A program made the translations under genes and the position numbers. The notes beneath the pieces are model-generated. The model had not been told where the DNA came from. It worked only from the letters and a program-made list of their open reading frames with translations, and did not search any database. A stretch of DNA of 5,297 nt, from the NCBI GenBank assembly GCA_964559355.1, contig CAZLHQ010000203.1, forward strand, positions 1-5,297. The letters run 5' to 3'. Of the stretch, positions 4,716 through 5,297 are shown in pieces (position 1 is the first letter of the stretch; every line of letters starts with the position of its first letter). The stretch comes from JAEUMD01 sp964559355. Its GTDB lineage: Bacteria > Pseudomonadota > Alphaproteobacteria > Rhizobiales > Hyphomicrobiaceae.

Positions 4716-4737
4716 GTGATGGGTCATGACAGGGAAT

Positions 4738-5297
4738 TCATGATATGCGGCTCGTGTAGGTCTGCAATGGCGCAACTTCAAGTATACCGGCTTTCAACGC
4801 CCGGATTGCGCGTGTGACAGCAACCGCACCGGCCAGCGTTGTATAATACGGGATATGGTGAAGCAAGGCCGTGCGGCGGATATCCTTGCTGTCCGCCAGT
4901 GCCTTGGCCCCCTCGGTGGTATTGAAAACCAGGTGCACATCGTTGTTCTTCATCATATCGACAATATGCGGGCGACCCTCCAGCACCTTGTTGATGCTGG
5001 TGCACTGAACGCCGTTCGCGTTCAGGTGTCGGGCGGTGCCGCGCGTGGCGACGACGCGAAAGCCCATCTGCTCCAGCTCTTTGACGGCCGGCACGATGCG
5101 GTCCTTGTCGCTTTCCTTGACGGAGACGAACACGGTGCCGGAGAGCGGCATGTCCTGGCCGGCACCGATCTGGCTTTTGGCGAATGCAATGGCAAAATCG
5201 CGATCGATGCCCATCACCTCGCCGGTCGAGCGCATTTCCGGGCCAAGCACGGGATCGACGCCCGGGAAACGCGCAAACGGGAAGACCGCCTCCTTGA
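4738..5297 (-). CDS. carB: Carbamoyl-phosphate synthase large subunit, C-terminal part (cut by window edge)
   Basis: CarB makes carbamoyl phosphate from bicarbonate, ATP and ammonia delivered by the CarA glutaminase, feeding pyrimidine and arginine synthesis. The 185 visible residues are the end of the second ATP-grasp half (FPFARFPGVDPVLGPEMRST, including the conserved LGPEMRSTGEVMG) and the whole allosteric MGS-like domain. In that domain SGTVFVSVKESDK opens the first strand, followed by VVATRGTARHL, the INKVLEGRPHI loop, VFNTTEG and DSKDIRRTALLHHIPYYTT. The Thr residues of ATRGTA and the NTTEG loop are the regions that bind UMP and IMP in the E. coli enzyme. Reading continues open to the window edge; the upstream 80 percent of the gene is outside. 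greA lies 124 bases downstream on the same strand. No frameshift or missing block is seen. Confidence 0.97.
   Translation of the reverse strand, partial: KEAVFPFARFPGVDPVLGPEMRSTGEVMGIDRDFAIAFAKSQIGAGQDMPLSGTVFVSVKESDKDRIVPAVKELEQMGFRVVATRGTARHLNANGVQCTSINKVLEGRPHIVDMMKNNDVHLVFNTTEGAKALADSKDIRRTALLHHIPYYTTLAGAVAVTRAIRALKAGILEVAPLQTYTSRIS

Overview
The window looks like chromosomal housekeeping DNA from a high-GC alphaproteobacterium, most likely of the Hyphomicrobiales (Rhizobiales). The evidence is the carB then greA gene order, a bacterial ELM1-type (DUF1022) protein, a family typical of alphaproteobacteria and plant mitochondria, and generally high G+C. I see no tRNA, rRNA, CRISPR array, insertion sequence, phage gene or obvious defence cassette. 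The genus cannot be fixed from the sequence.

Layout from left to right. (1) 1-195, minus: the first 65 codons of ettA, an ABC-F ribosome factor cut by the window edge. (2) 335-979, plus: a cytoplasmic DsbA-like thioredoxin-fold protein with a CSWC active site, divergent from ettA across a 139-base gap. (3) 1025-1408, minus: a small glyoxalase/VOC-like protein, convergent with the DsbA-like gene; a perfect 6-bp hairpin lies at their junction. (4) 1511-2314 and 2319-3299, both minus: a CPBP (CAAX/Abi) intramembrane protease just downstream of the ELM1-type gene, only 4 bases apart and so probably co-translated. (5) 3300-3547: a divergent control region with two perfect palindromes, one overlapping a promoter-like -35 box. 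(6) 3548-4024, plus: an Lrp/AsnC-family regulator. (7) 4025-4133: a short convergent gap filled mostly by degenerate heptamer repeats in inverted orientation. (8) 4134-4613, minus: greA. (9) 4738-5297, minus: the 3' end of carB.

How the genes relate. carB and greA point the same way with 124 bases between them, which hold two GC-rich hairpins and no recognisable promoter. The ELM1-type and CPBP genes form the clearest operon, with the VOC gene possibly downstream in the same unit but possessing its own strong ribosome binding site. The Lrp/AsnC protein is a natural candidate regulator of its divergent neighbours; this is inferred from arrangement only.

The least ordinary structure is the lrp-like/greA junction. 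The last bases of both genes, including both TAG stop codons, form an 18-base inverted repeat (16 of 18 identical), and each stop codon begins an array of roughly 7-base TAGGTTY units running away from its gene. No other part of the window suggests a new system; the remaining findings are modest regulatory or gene-pair hypotheses.
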